A stretch of DNA of 64,000 bases from Actinoplanes sp. KI2 (GCF_025630775.1 NZ_JAOSZE010000024.1:1-64000), one strand, 5' to 3'; shown: positions 15,890 to 25,048, numbered from the stretch's first letter. Notes: generated from the sequence alone by a model not told the origin. Translations and numbers: made by a program.

Positions 15890-17435
15890 ACGCCGCCGAC
15901 ACCGCGCGCTGGGCCGCCAGCAGACGGGCGACCTCCTCGGCCGGCATCGGCCGGGCCAGGTGGAAGCCCTGGCCCAGCGAGTAGCCCAGCGCCCGCAATC
16001 GCTCGGCCTGCTCCTCGTTCTCGATGCCCTCGGCCACCGCGTCCAGCTCGAGTGCGCCGGCCATCTGGATCACCGCACGGGCGACCGCCTGCCGGGCCGC
16101 CGCCTCCGGGGTGTCCGGGTCGTCCAGCTCGATGCCGTCGACGAATGACTTGTCCAGCTTCACGATCGAGGCCGGGAACGCCCGGAGCAGCGACAGCGAG
16201 GACTCGCCCGTGCCGAAGTCGTCCAGGGCCAGGCGTACGCCCATCTTGTGCAGCTCGTGCAGCGTGCGCGACACCTGCTGGCCGCGCAGCACGGCCGACT
16301 CGGTGAGCTCCAGCACCAGCAGCGAGCCCGGCATGCCGCTGTCGGCCAGGGCGGCGCGCACGTCGTCGACGAAGTCGGGGTCGTGCAGCTGGCGGGCCGA
16401 GACGTTCGGGCCGGCCTTCCGCAGCGCCCCCGGACCGAACTCGGCCAGCCAGGCGGCGGCCTGCCGGCAGGTCTCGCGCAGCACGAACCGGCCCAGCGGC
16501 ACGATCAGCCCGGTGCGCTCGGCGACCGGGATGAACTCGGCCGGCGCGATCACCCCACGGGCCGGGTGGTGCCAGCGAACCAGCGCCTCCACCCCGATCA
16601 CCCGGTTGTGATGCAGATCGACGAGCGGCTGGTAGACGACGCGGAAGTCGCCGGCCTCCAGGCCGCCGCGCAGCTCGGCGCCGAGCTGGGCGTCGGCCAC
16701 CGCCGGGCGTTCCATGCCGGGCGCGAAGCGCACCCAGTTGTCCTTGCCGCGCTGCTTGGCCGCGAACAGGGCGGTGTCGGCGTCGCGCATCAGGTGGTCC
16801 AGCGGGGTGCCGGCCGGGGCGGTGGCCAGGCCGGCGCTGGCGTGCACGAGCAGCCGGTGCTCGCTCAGCGGGCCGTCCAGCACCGCGCCGATCCGGCCGA
16901 TCAGCTCGTCCGTGTCGACCGCCGGATCGGCCACCAGGATCGCGAACTCGTCACCGCCGAGCCGGGCCGCCAGGCCGTCCCCGCCGACCGCCTCGTCCAA
17001 CCCCTCGGCCGCCGCGACCAGCAGGTCGTCGCCGATGGTGTGGCCGAGCGAGTCGTTGACCGCGGTGAAGTCGTCGAGGTCGACCATCACCACGGTGGCC
17101 GGGCCGGCCTCGAGGGCGGCCCCGAGCCGGTCGCGGAACAGGGCGCGGTTGGCCAGGCCGGTCAGCGAGTCGTGGGTGGCGTCGTAGCCGAGCCGCCGCT
17201 GGGCCTCCCGCTGGGCGCGCAGCAGCCGCTGGTTCTCCCGGTGGCCGAGGACCTGGCGCAGCGAGGCGAGCAGGGTGACCGGGACGGCGAGCAGCACGAC
17301 CACCCGGCCGGGCCAGGTCATCGGCCCGAAGACGGCGGCGCCCCAGAGCAGCGTGACGCACCCGCCGAAGACGATCAGGCGGTCCAGGAGGACCAGCAAC
17401 CAGCGGCGGCGGTGATCGATCATGCCGCAGGTCAT
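15888..17435 (-). CDS. Membrane GGDEF-EAL bifunctional cyclic-di-GMP protein
   Basis: 515 aa. Two N-terminal hydrophobic segments (about residues 12-32 and 40-60) precede a GGDEF domain with intact RLGGDEFAIL. An EAL domain follows, with GVEALVRWHHP, LALDDFGTGESSL and IVKLDKSFVDG, so the catalytic motifs of both diguanylate cyclase and phosphodiesterase are kept. No RxxD inhibitory site is seen five residues before GGDEF. The start could be the ATG at 17435 or 17423; neither has a strong ribosome-binding site. The C-terminus AQRAVSAA coincides with the start of the 67-bp repeat array. Cyclic-di-GMP controls development in actinomycetes; the specific role is unknown. Confidence 0.92.
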   Translation of the reverse strand: MTCGMIDHRRRWLLVLLDRLIVFGGCVTLLWGAAVFGPMTWPGRVVVLLAVPVTLLASLRQVLGHRENQRLLRAQREAQRRLGYDATHDSLTGLANRALFRDRLGAALEAGPATVVMVDLDDFTAVNDSLGHTIGDDLLVAAAEGLDEAVGGDGLAARLGGDEFAILVADPAVDTDELIGRIGAVLDGPLSEHRLLVHASAGLATAPAGTPLDHLMRDADTALFAAKQRGKDNWVRFAPGMERPAVADAQLGAELRGGLEAGDFRVVYQPLVDLHHNRVIGVEALVRWHHPARGVIAPAEFIPVAERTGLIVPLGRFVLRETCRQAAAWLAEFGPGALRKAGPNVSARQLHDPDFVDDVRAALADSGMPGSLLVLELTESAVLRGQQVSRTLHELHKMGVRLALDDFGTGESSLSLLRAFPASIVKLDKSFVDGIELDDPDTPEAAARQAVARAVIQMAGALELDAVAEGIENEEQAERLRALGYSLGQGFHLARPMPAEEVARLLAAQRAVSAA

Positions 17436-17503
17436 CGGCCGTGACGTCAGTCACTGTAGGAAATGTCACCGTCACTCTGCGAATTGCCTGGGGCCTGCCC
17501 GGG

Positions 17504-18169
17504 TCACGCGATTCGCGGCGCGACGGGCCGCCCCTCCCGGCCCGCGATGTGCGGCGGCGGGTCGATCCCGGCCGGCAGCAGCGGGTCGGCGACCGGCGCA
17601 CCCCAGGTCGCCACCGCCGGGAGCCGACCGGCCCAGAGGCCGAGCGCGGCATCCGGGCCGTCGCCATCCGCGGGGTCGCCGTCGCTGATCTTCACGGACG
17701 CCTCGGTGAGGGGCAACGCCAGCAGCCGGGTCGCCGCCAGCTCCTTGCGGGACGGGCGGCGGGCGTAGTCCCACTGTCCGGGCGCCGCGTGCTCGGTGAG
17801 CAGGCGCAGCCCGTACCGGAGGTCGTCGGGGTCGGTGATCGGCTGCGGAACCCCGTAGATCATGGCGCTGCGGTAGTTGACGCCGTGTTCGAAGACGGAG
17901 CGGGCCAGGATCAGCCCGTCCAGCACGGTGACCGTCACGCAGACCTCCTGGCCGGCACCGGCCAGGCTGCGGCTGGCCACCGAGCCGTGCAGGAAGATGC
18001 GCTCGTCGTCGTAGCCGTAGACGGTCGGCACCACCATCGGGTGGCCGTCGACCAGCACGCCCAGATGGGCGACCAGGCCGGCGGCGAGCACGGCCCGCAG
18101 GTCGGCCGGGTCGGTGCGGCCGTTCTCCTTCATCCGGCGGTGGCGGGTACGCGGCGTCGAGGAAAGCAC
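17504..18169 (-). CDS. Pyridoxamine-5'-phosphate-oxidase-like FMN-binding split-barrel protein
   Basis: 221 aa. The split-barrel pattern is visible as HLGVLVDGHPMVVPTVYGY, the HGSVASRSL flavin-phosphate segment, and NYRSAMIYG. It resembles the NimA-like PNPOx-related group that binds FMN or F420. A TAGAGT hexamer lies 6 nt before the GTG start, so the message may be leaderless; an in-frame ATG at 18133 is the alternative start. It lies 25 bp after the methyltransferase gene on the same strand. Confidence 0.83.
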   Translation of the reverse strand: MLSSTPRTRHRRMKENGRTDPADLRAVLAAGLVAHLGVLVDGHPMVVPTVYGYDDERIFLHGSVASRSLAGAGQEVCVTVTVLDGLILARSVFEHGVNYRSAMIYGVPQPITDPDDLRYGLRLLTEHAAPGQWDYARRPSRKELAATRLLALPLTEASVKISDGDPADGDGPDAALGLWAGRLPAVATWGAPVADPLLPAGIDPPPHIAGREGRPVAPRIA

Positions 18170-18194
18170 GCGCCCACTCTAGGGAAGGCTCCGC

Positions 18195-19004
18195 TCAGCC
18201 CGGAGCCGGCTTGACCGCGGCGCCCGCGATGGTCTCGCGGCGCGCCGGCCGCGGGGTCCGGGGGTCGTCCTCGGCCGGTCGCCAGTCGGCCGCCGCGATC
18301 AACCCCGGCGGCACGAGGTCCCAGTCGCCGAACAGCGCCCGGAACTCGTCCCGCGACCGCATCATCAGCGGCGAGGTGGTGTGGCTGTAGATCCGCAGGA
18401 GCTGCTGGGCGTGTGGCGCGTCCTCCTCCGTGCAGGCATGCGACATGACCAGCCAACTCCCCGGCGCGAGCACCTCCCGATACCGCTCCAGCGCGCGTGC
18501 CAGCCGCTCGGTGTCCGTGATGAACTGCGCGACGGCCAGCGCCAGCACACACACCGGACGATCAAAATCGATCATTTCCGGTACGCCCGGGGCCGTCAGC
18601 ACCTCGTCGGCGTCGGTCAGGTCGGCCAGCACCGCGACCAGCCCCGGGTCGCCGGCCGCCAACCGCCGCGTGTGCACGACCGCGACCGGATCGACGTCCA
18701 CCGACACGATCCGGCAGCCCGGCCGGACCGCGCGCGCCACCTCGGCAACCGATCCCGGAGCGGGAATCCCCGCGCCCAGGTCAAAGAACTGGTCCAGCCC
18801 GGCGGACGCGGCCTCGGTGACCGCCCGGCGCAGGAACGCCCGCCCCATCCGCACCACGTCCGGCAGGTGCGGCATGGCGGCGAGCGCGACGGCGGCCGCC
18901 TGCCGATCGGCCGCGAAGTTGTGCGTACCCCCGAGGTAGTAGTCGTACACCCGGGCGCCGGTGGGCCGCTGCGGGTCGACCTCCGGCATCGTCTGCGGCG
19001 CCAC
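18195..19004 (-). CDS. SAM-dependent methyltransferase of the actinobacterial DUF574 type
   Basis: 269 aa. The sequence ARVYDYYLGGTHNFAADR near residues 17-34 and FDLGAGIPAPGSV (SAM-binding loop) are hallmarks of the DUF574/Methyltransf_19 family, common in streptomycetes and relatives. CRIVSVDVDPVAV supplies the acidic residue for the SAM ribose. The substrate is unknown for most of this family. Confidence 0.9.
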   Translation of the reverse strand: MAPQTMPEVDPQRPTGARVYDYYLGGTHNFAADRQAAAVALAAMPHLPDVVRMGRAFLRRAVTEAASAGLDQFFDLGAGIPAPGSVAEVARAVRPGCRIVSVDVDPVAVVHTRRLAAGDPGLVAVLADLTDADEVLTAPGVPEMIDFDRPVCVLALAVAQFITDTERLARALERYREVLAPGSWLVMSHACTEEDAPHAQQLLRIYSHTTSPLMMRSRDEFRALFGDWDLVPPGLIAAADWRPAEDDPRTPRPARRETIAGAAVKPAPG

Positions 19005-19087
19005 GCTCGTCGCCCCCTTCCCCTGCCCTTCCCGAGCGTAGGAAACCCCCGCCCGGGCCGTGCGGAATCGATAAGGTAGGTCCGGTT

Positions 19088-21019
19088 ATGGGGCAAACGA
19101 GCGGTATGCCGGACCGGCCACCGGCCGACGACCTGCTGCGGGCGATGATCCACTCCTCGCACGATGCGATCTTCGCGGTCGGCCGGGACTTCGTCGTGCG
19201 CAGCTGGAACCCGGCCGCCGAGGCCCTGTTCGGCTACTCGGCCGGGGAGATGGTCGGGCGCAGCGCGGACGTCCTGATCCCCGCCGACCGCCTCGCCGAC
19301 CAGCGCGAGATGCTCCTGCTGATGGAGTACGGCGCCCGGCTCGAGCGGTTCCGCACCCGTCGCCGGCACCGCGACGGGCACTGGCTGCACGTCACGCTCA
19401 CCATGTCGCCGCTGCGCGACGAGGCCGGCGAGATGATCGGCTACACCGTGATCGCCCGCGCGGTGAGCACCCGGGAGCGGCTCGAGTCCAGCTTCCAGGC
19501 GCTGCTCGAGGCCGCCCCGGACGCGTTCGTCGGGATCGGCGAGGACGGCCGGGTGGTGCTCGCGAACACCCAGGCCGAGATCCTGTTCGGACTGGCCCGG
19601 CACGGCCTGATCGGCAAGGAGATCGACAAGCTGGTCAGCCCGCCGCTGGCCGGCGACATCCCGCCGGCCGACGACGACCCGCACGGGCCGAGAGCGACCG
19701 CCCACCGCGACGACGGGACGGCGGTGCCGGTCGAGGTCACGGTGAGCATCCTGCCGACCGACGACGGTCAGGTCCGGTGCGCGGTGATCCGGGACATCTC
19801 CGAACGCGTACGGGCGCAGCAACGGTTCTCGCAGTTGCAGGCCGAGGCCGAGCGCGCGCACGTGGAGGCCGAGCTGCAGCGCACCCAGCGCCTCGAGGGA
19901 CTGGGCCAGCTGGCCGGCGGGGTCGCCCACGACTTCAACAACCTGATCGCGGTGATCGGCAACTACGCCACGTTCATCGCCGAGACCGCGGCCGAGAACG
20001 GGCTCGCCGAGATCGCCGCCGACGCCGCGCAGATCACCAAGGCCGCCCAGCGCGGCGCCGACCTCACCCACCAGCTGCTCGCGTTCGCCCGGCGCGAGGT
20101 GGTGCGCCCGCGGCCGCTGAGCCTCAACGAGGTGGTCACCGACATCGAGCAGATGCTGCGCCGGTCGATCGGCGAGCACATCAGCCTGGTCGTACGCCTG
20201 GAGCCCGACCTTCCCTCGATCACCGCGGACCCCGGGCAGCTCGACCAGGTGCTGGTGAACCTCGCGGTCAACGCCCGGGACGCGATGCCCCGCGGCGGCA
20301 TGCTCACCATCGCGACCGACGACCTGATCGTCGACCTCGACTACACCGCCGGCCGCACCGACCTGCGCACCGGCCGGTACGTGCGGATGCAGGTCAGCGA
20401 CACCGGCACCGGCATGCCGCCCGAGGTGATCGAGCACGCGTTCGAGCCGTTCTACACCACCAAACCGGCCGGCAAGGGCACCGGGCTGGGCCTGGCCACC
20501 GTGTACGGGATCATCACGGCGGCCGGCGGCGACCTGAGCATCCACTCCGAACCCGGCCACGGCACCACGATCACCATCCTGCTGCCGACCACCGAGGCCC
20601 AGCCCGCCGAGCTGGACGAGGCCGCCGAGCCGCCGCCCTCGGACTACCGCCGTGGCACGATCCTCGCCGTCGAGGACGAGCCGGCGCTGCGCGACGTGCT
20701 GCACCGCATCCTGGCCGGGGCGGGCCACGAGGTGCTGATCGCCTCCGACGGGCCGGCCGCGCTGGCCCTGGCCCGGCAGCATCCCGGGCCGATCGACGTG
20801 CTGCTCACCGACGTGGTGATGCCGCACATGCTGGGCAAGGACCTGGCCGACCGGTTCCTGGCCCTGACGCCCGGTGCGGGCGTGCTGTTCATGTCCGGGT
20901 ACGCCCGGCAGGCCCTCGACTCGCAGGGCACCCTCGATCCGGAGGTCACCCTGGTGGAGAAGCCGTTCTCCAAGGCACAGCTGCTGGCGGCGGTGCAGCA
21001 GACGCTGGACCGCCCGTAG
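19088..21019 (+). CDS. PAS-PAS hybrid sensor histidine kinase with C-terminal receiver
   Basis: 643 aa, no TM segments, so cytoplasmic. The order is: PAS 1 (about residues 15-130; SWNPAAEALFGYS), PAS 2 (about 135-240; VVLANTQAEILFG), a coiled linker, HisKA with phosphoacceptor His in GGVAHDFNNLIA, HATPase with NARDAMPRGG and GKGTGLGLATVYG, then a receiver domain with phosphoacceptor Asp in LLTDVVMP and Lys in VEKPFSK. The output partner is not encoded nearby. Confidence 0.93.
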   Translation: MGQTSGMPDRPPADDLLRAMIHSSHDAIFAVGRDFVVRSWNPAAEALFGYSAGEMVGRSADVLIPADRLADQREMLLLMEYGARLERFRTRRRHRDGHWLHVTLTMSPLRDEAGEMIGYTVIARAVSTRERLESSFQALLEAAPDAFVGIGEDGRVVLANTQAEILFGLARHGLIGKEIDKLVSPPLAGDIPPADDDPHGPRATAHRDDGTAVPVEVTVSILPTDDGQVRCAVIRDISERVRAQQRFSQLQAEAERAHVEAELQRTQRLEGLGQLAGGVAHDFNNLIAVIGNYATFIAETAAENGLAEIAADAAQITKAAQRGADLTHQLLAFARREVVRPRPLSLNEVVTDIEQMLRRSIGEHISLVVRLEPDLPSITADPGQLDQVLVNLAVNARDAMPRGGMLTIATDDLIVDLDYTAGRTDLRTGRYVRMQVSDTGTGMPPEVIEHAFEPFYTTKPAGKGTGLGLATVYGIITAAGGDLSIHSEPGHGTTITILLPTTEAQPAELDEAAEPPPSDYRRGTILAVEDEPALRDVLHRILAGAGHEVLIASDGPAALALARQHPGPIDVLLTDVVMPHMLGKDLADRFLALTPGAGVLFMSGYARQALDSQGTLDPEVTLVEKPFSKAQLLAAVQQTLDRP

Positions 21020-21038
21020 GCGTGTGCCATCCTGGGTC

Positions 21039-21830
21039 GTGACCACCATCGGGTTCCTGCACACCGCCGACGTTCACGTGGCGACCTTCCGCCGCCTGCG
21101 CGAGGAGCTGGCGCCCGGCTGGCAGGACCTGCACGTGGTCGACCCCGGTCTGCTCGCCGAGTGCCGGCGCGACGGCATCACGGCCGGCCTGGCCGCGCGG
21201 ATCGACGCCCGGCTGCACGAGCTGGCCGAGCGCGGCGCCGACGTGATCGTCTGCACCTGCTCGTCGCTGGGCGGGCACGCCGAGCTGCGCACCGCCGACA
21301 TGGGCGTGCCGGTGCTGCGGGCCGACCGGCCGATGGCCGAGGCCGCGGTCGCCGCCGGAAGCCGGATCGGGGTGGTGGCGACCGTCGACTCGACCCTGGC
21401 GCCGACCCGGGCGCTGCTGACCGATGCCGCCGCGCGCGCCGGGCGGGCGGTCGAGCTGGTGGATGTGCGGTGCCCCGAGGCGTTCGCGCTCTTCGAGGCG
21501 GGCAATCTTCCGGCGTACGCGGAAAAGGTCGCGCAGCGGGCGCGGGCGGCGGCACCCGGCCTGGACGTCCTCGTGCTCGCCCAGCCCAGCGCCGCACCGG
21601 CCGCGGCCCTGCTCGCCGACCTGCCGATCCCGGTCCTGGCCAGCCCTCGCACCGCAGTCGCGCGCGCGATCACGGAGGCTGCGCCGCTGCCGGCGCCTGG
21701 TCCTCCGGACGGCGCGGAGAACCCGAGCCCCTCCGGGGCTGCGCCGCTGCCGGCGCCTGGTCCTCCGGACGGCGCGGAGAACCCGAGCCCCTCCGGGGCT
21801 GCGCCGTTACCGGCTCCTGTGGACGGTTAG
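21039..21830 (+). CDS. Asp/Glu-racemase-superfamily-like protein with a repeat tail
   Basis: 263 aa. The N-terminal half shows VIVCTCSSLGG, the first-cysteine loop of the Asp/Glu/hydantoin racemase superfamily. The second loop, where two-base racemases carry Cys-Thr, reads VLAQPSA and has no Cys, so a two-cysteine racemase is unlikely. The C-terminal 45-50 residues are tandem copies of a Pro/Ala/Gly-rich 20-residue unit (APLPAPGPPDG...), encoded by a 60-bp repeat. The start is taken as the GTG at 21039, which begins the strand TTIGFLHTADVHV; upstream frames overlap the kinase gene. Confidence 0.7.
   Translation: MTTIGFLHTADVHVATFRRLREELAPGWQDLHVVDPGLLAECRRDGITAGLAARIDARLHELAERGADVIVCTCSSLGGHAELRTADMGVPVLRADRPMAEAAVAAGSRIGVVATVDSTLAPTRALLTDAAARAGRAVELVDVRCPEAFALFEAGNLPAYAEKVAQRARAAAPGLDVLVLAQPSAAPAAALLADLPIPVLASPRTAVARAITEAAPLPAPGPPDGAENPSPSGAAPLPAPGPPDGAENPSPSGAAPLPAPVDG
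21678..21816 (+). repeat. 60-bp in-frame tandem repeat, 2.3 copies
   Basis: Copies start at 21678 and 21738 and are identical over 60 bp; a third, partial and diverged, starts at 21798 and runs into the stop. They encode the Pro-rich tail of the racemase-like protein. Confidence 0.95.
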
Positions 21831-21839
21831 GGGCTCGGC

Positions 21840-22598
21840 TCAGCGGTCGCTGAGCTCGTCCTCGTCCTCGATGTCGGCGACCTCGTCCTCGGCGGACTGA
21901 CGCTGGGCCGGCACCGCTTCGTCCTGCTCGTCGGCGCCGTGCCGCGGAGCCGCCGGGGCGAGCGCCGGGACCTGCTCGGGCAGCTCGCCGACGACGTGCG
22001 GCTGGTCCACCCAGAGGGCGCGCAGCTGGCCCTGCATGAACGTGGTCAGGCGCGAGCGATACTCGCGGTCGAACTGCTCGAGCGCCTCGATCTGGTTCTG
22101 CAGCGCCTCGCGCTTGGCGCCGAGGCTGCCCACCACGTCGTCGTAGCGCTGGCGGGCCTGCAGGTTGAGGTGGTCGGCGTTGGCCTGGGCGTCCTCGCCG
22201 ATCTGCCCGGCCTGGGCGCGCGCGTCGGAGACGATCTTCTCGGCCGTGCGGCGGGCCTCCTCGGTGCGGCCGTGCGAGTCGCGGGCGATCTGCTCGGCCG
22301 CGGCCCGGGCATCGGTGAGGATCTTCTCGGCCTCACGGCGCACGTTGTGCGCGTGCACCTGGGCGTCGCGGGCGATCTGCTCGGCCGCGGCCAGCGCGTC
22401 CGTGCGGATCTTGTCGGCCTGGTGGTGGGCCCGGGCGACGTGCTCCTCGGCGGTGCGCTGCGCGAGGGTCAGCACCTGGAGGGCCTGGTTGGGGTGGGCC
22501 TGCGGCGGCGGAACAACCGCCTGCTCGGAGGTCTGGCTGTCCGCGGACGTCCCGTTGAGAAGCACTTTGACTCGATCCTTCATGCCTTTGTCGGACAA
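21840..22598 (-). CDS. DivIVA/Wag31-like coiled-coil protein
   Basis: 252 aa. A long coiled coil (about residues 45-150) is built from three 29-residue repeats starting DKIRTDALAAAEQI, EKILTDARAAAEQI and EKIVSDARAQAGQI. The segment FDREYRSRLTTFMQGQLRAL at about 175-195 matches the C-terminal pattern of actinobacterial DivIVA/Wag31 and related polar-growth cytoskeletal proteins. The usual DivIVA N-terminal lipid-binding domain is absent, and the C-terminal 45 residues are acidic. The TTG start at 22598 has GGAGG 7 nt upstream; the ATG at 22583 is an alternative. The role is probably polar growth or septation scaffold (inference). Confidence 0.8.
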   Translation of the reverse strand: MSDKGMKDRVKVLLNGTSADSQTSEQAVVPPPQAHPNQALQVLTLAQRTAEEHVARAHHQADKIRTDALAAAEQIARDAQVHAHNVRREAEKILTDARAAAEQIARDSHGRTEEARRTAEKIVSDARAQAGQIGEDAQANADHLNLQARQRYDDVVGSLGAKREALQNQIEALEQFDREYRSRLTTFMQGQLRALWVDQPHVVGELPEQVPALAPAAPRHGADEQDEAVPAQRQSAEDEVADIEDEDELSDR

Positions 22599-22772
22599 GA
22601 GATGACCTCCGTGAGCCCATTGATACGGGCGCTGGCGTGATCCGGCGGGACTCTACCAACTTGAGCAGGCATTTCGCGAGGGCTGAATGTGCGGGATATG
22701 TCCATGACCTGATCAGCGCCGGGCACCCCGATACGGCCCGTTACCCGCCCGGACGTACGGTTCGGCGATGTC

Positions 22773-22797
22773 GTCCGTCCGCCGCGACCGGACGGAC
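22773..22797. promoter_or_regulatory. Perfect inverted repeat upstream of the SpoIIE-like phosphatase
   Basis: GTCCGTCCG (22773-22781) and CGGACGGAC (22789-22797) flank a 7-nt centre. A TACCCT hexamer 6 nt before the GTG at 22821 could be the -10 of a leaderless transcript, placing this repeat near -45 to -20. The rest of the 22599-22820 gap holds nothing I can name. Confidence 0.35.
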
Positions 22798-22820
22798 CGC
22801 CGCGCCACTACCCTGAAGCG

Positions 22821-24329
22821 GTGGCAGACGACGCCGTGACCTCCGCCGTGCGCGAGGTGCTGTCCGTCATCCCGGCGGGCTGCTCCTGGCTGCTGCCGAT
22901 CCGGGACGCGGCCGGGGAGACGACCGACTTCCAGATCGCCGCGGCCAGCGGCGGCGGCCACGACATCTACCGGCGCGGCACCGAGCGGATCGACTCCCGG
23001 CTGGGCGAGATCTACCCGAGCATCGTGGGCGGCCGCCTCTGGCAGCTCTACCTCCAGGTCTTGCGCACCGGCGAGCCGGCCGAGCTGCGCGAGTTCCGGT
23101 ACGACGAGAAACGCTCCGGCGTCGTCGCCAGCTCCCTGTTCGACGTGACCGTCCACCCGGTGCTCGGCGGCCTGCTGGTCTGGTGGCAGCGGCTCGACGA
23201 GGACCGCCGCCGGATGGATCGGGTCGAGCAGCTGGGCAACCTGGGCTGGGCCGAATTCGACGTGCTCACCGGCGAGAGCACCTGGTCGCCCGGGATGTAC
23301 CGGCTGTTCGAGCGGGACCCGGAGCTGGGCCCGATGACCCGGGCCGAGCAGACCGCGGCGCTCGACCCGGACGACCGGGGGCTGGCCGAGGCGGCCTGGC
23401 TGACCATGGAGACCGGCGGCGTCTCGGACGTGACCGTCCGCTTCCGGGCCGGGTCCCGGGTCAAGTACACCCGGATCCTCTCCGACGTGGTCAGCGACGC
23501 CGAGGGCGCGCCGCTGAAGGTGCACGCCGTGGTCCAGGACGTGACCGCCCGGGAGCAGACGCGCGACGCCATCGAGCGGCTCAGCGACCAGTTGCGTACC
23601 CGGGAGCTGACCGCCCTCGCCGAGCACCGCCTCGCCGTCCAGCTGCAGCAGATGATCCTGCCGGTGCCGGCCGCGCCGCTGGATCTGCCCGGGCTCGAGG
23701 TGATGGTCGGCTACCTGCCGGCCGAGAGCGCGGTGCGGGTCGGCGGCGACTGGTACCACGCGCAGGAACTGGCCGACGGCCGGGCGGTGCTGGCGGTGGG
23801 CGACGTCGCCGGGCACGGACTGGCCGCGGCCAGCAGCATGGCGCACCTGCGGTTCGCGCTGATCGCGTGGCTGGCGATCGGCATCGACGACCCGGCCGTC
23901 CTGCTCGGGCACCTCAACCGGCTGTCCGGCCGGCTGCGGGTCACCGGCACCGCGGTGATCGCCGTCTACGACCCGAGGTCACGGGCGCTGACCTGGGCCC
24001 GCGCCGGGCACGCGGCGCCGCTGCTGGCCCGCGACGGCACCGCGATGCCGCTGGAGCTGCCGGCCGGGCTGCTGCTGGGGGGCGACGACGAGTCGACCTA
24101 TCAGGTGCTGACGCCCTGCCTGACGGCCGGCGACCTGCTGCTGCTCTACACCGACGGCCTGGTCGAGCGCCGCGTGCCGGTCGTGCCGAGCCTGCTCTCC
24201 GGCGTCCTGCAGAGCTTGGCCGCGGCGTCCACCGAGCCGGGCGAGCGCGTCCTGCCCGGCCTGGCCGCCGGCCTCAACCGGCCGAGCCCCGACGACGACA
24301 CCTGCACGGTCATGGTCCGCGTCCGGTAG
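22821..24329 (+). CDS. PAS/SpoIIE-type PP2C serine phosphatase
   Basis: 502 aa. Two PAS/sensor-like segments (about residues 10-110 and 130-255) lead through a helical linker (LAEHRLAVQLQQMILP) to a SpoIIE PP2C domain. Visible phosphatase motifs are VRVGGDWYHA, AVGDVAGHGLAAA, LLLYTDGLVERR and SPDDDTCTVMV, so the metal-binding aspartates are present. Such enzymes dephosphorylate a STAS anti-anti-sigma factor. The anti-sigma and STAS genes lie just downstream on the other strand, which supports that role. The GTG start is leaderless or weakly led. Confidence 0.9.
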   Translation: MADDAVTSAVREVLSVIPAGCSWLLPIRDAAGETTDFQIAAASGGGHDIYRRGTERIDSRLGEIYPSIVGGRLWQLYLQVLRTGEPAELREFRYDEKRSGVVASSLFDVTVHPVLGGLLVWWQRLDEDRRRMDRVEQLGNLGWAEFDVLTGESTWSPGMYRLFERDPELGPMTRAEQTAALDPDDRGLAEAAWLTMETGGVSDVTVRFRAGSRVKYTRILSDVVSDAEGAPLKVHAVVQDVTAREQTRDAIERLSDQLRTRELTALAEHRLAVQLQQMILPVPAAPLDLPGLEVMVGYLPAESAVRVGGDWYHAQELADGRAVLAVGDVAGHGLAAASSMAHLRFALIAWLAIGIDDPAVLLGHLNRLSGRLRVTGTAVIAVYDPRSRALTWARAGHAAPLLARDGTAMPLELPAGLLLGGDDESTYQVLTPCLTAGDLLLLYTDGLVERRVPVVPSLLSGVLQSLAAASTEPGERVLPGLAAGLNRPSPDDDTCTVMVRVR

Positions 24330-24341
24330 GGCAACCTGGCG

Positions 24342-24734
24342 TCAGAGCACCATTCCCAGCCGTACGGCGGTGCCGTCGCCGGCCGGCCGGATGCCCACCT
24401 CGTCGCAGATCCGCTCGACGATCGCCAGGCCACGGCCCCGCGGCTGGTCGGCCGCCGGCATGGCCCGCCCGAAGCCCGGCGGCTCGCCACCGTCGACCAC
24501 CTCGCAGCGCACCAGGCCCGGCTCGGCCCAGATCCGCACCACCCCGCCGCCGTCGGTGTGCTGCAACGTGTTGGTGGCCAGTTCGCTGACCGCGACCGCT
24601 AGCAGGTCGGCGCGGCCCGAGGACAGGCCCAGCCCTTCCGACTCGGCCCGGACGAACTCGCGAACGACGGCAAGGTCACCGGGGACGCGGTAGACCGTCT
24701 CGGCGGGGCTGGTGGCGGAGGTCGGCACGGTCAC
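24342..24734 (-). CDS. RsbW-like anti-sigma factor / HATPase_c_2 kinase
   Basis: 130 aa GHKL ATPase. The N-box is VAVSELATNTLQH and the G1 region is RGRGLAIVERICDEVG, typical of anti-sigma serine kinases. The GTG start overlaps the stop of the upstream STAS gene by 4 bp, so the two are translationally coupled. No sigma factor gene is in this window. Confidence 0.9.
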   Translation of the reverse strand: MTVPTSATSPAETVYRVPGDLAVVREFVRAESEGLGLSSGRADLLAVAVSELATNTLQHTDGGGVVRIWAEPGLVRCEVVDGGEPPGFGRAMPAADQPRGRGLAIVERICDEVGIRPAGDGTAVRLGMVL

Positions 24735-25048
24735 TCCCGGCCCTCTCGGCGGAGCAGGGCGCGGACGCCGGTGAGGTCGAGGACCGTGGCCACCGAGCCG
24801 GTCGGGTTCTCCAGGTAGAGGTGGCCGCCGCGCTCGAGGGCGGCGCGGTGCGCGGCGACCAGCCCGTGCACGCCGCTGGAGTCGAGGAAGTCGACCTCGG
24901 CGAGGTCGACCGTGACCTCCGCGGATCGGCCCACGGCCGCGAGGAGGGTGGCGACCAGTTCCTCGCGTACCGCCAGATCGCAGTCGCCCTTCAGGAACAC
25001 TCGCAGCCCGCCCACGTCGTCCGAGGTGGTGGCCGCGAAGCGCGCCAT
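24731..25048 (-). CDS. STAS-domain anti-anti-sigma factor
   Basis: 105 aa single STAS domain. The phosphorylatable serine lies in DFLDSSGVHGL, and GLRVFLKGDCDLAVREEL is the first strand-helix unit. The ATG at 25048 is chosen because GAGGAGGG lies just upstream; a longer frame from 25108 adds 20 low-complexity residues. It overlaps the RsbW-like gene by 4 bp. With the SpoIIE phosphatase it completes a partner-switch module. Confidence 0.9.
   Translation of the reverse strand: MARFAATTSDDVGGLRVFLKGDCDLAVREELVATLLAAVGRSAEVTVDLAEVDFLDSSGVHGLVAAHRAALERGGHLYLENPTGSVATVLDLTGVRALLRREGRE

Noticed and set aside
17441..17454. GTGAC-GTCA-GTCAC inverted repeat upstream of the GGDEF-EAL gene as an operator
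   Set aside because: Short arms, and it contains a chance TGACGTCA palindrome; there is no promoter element nearby to support it.
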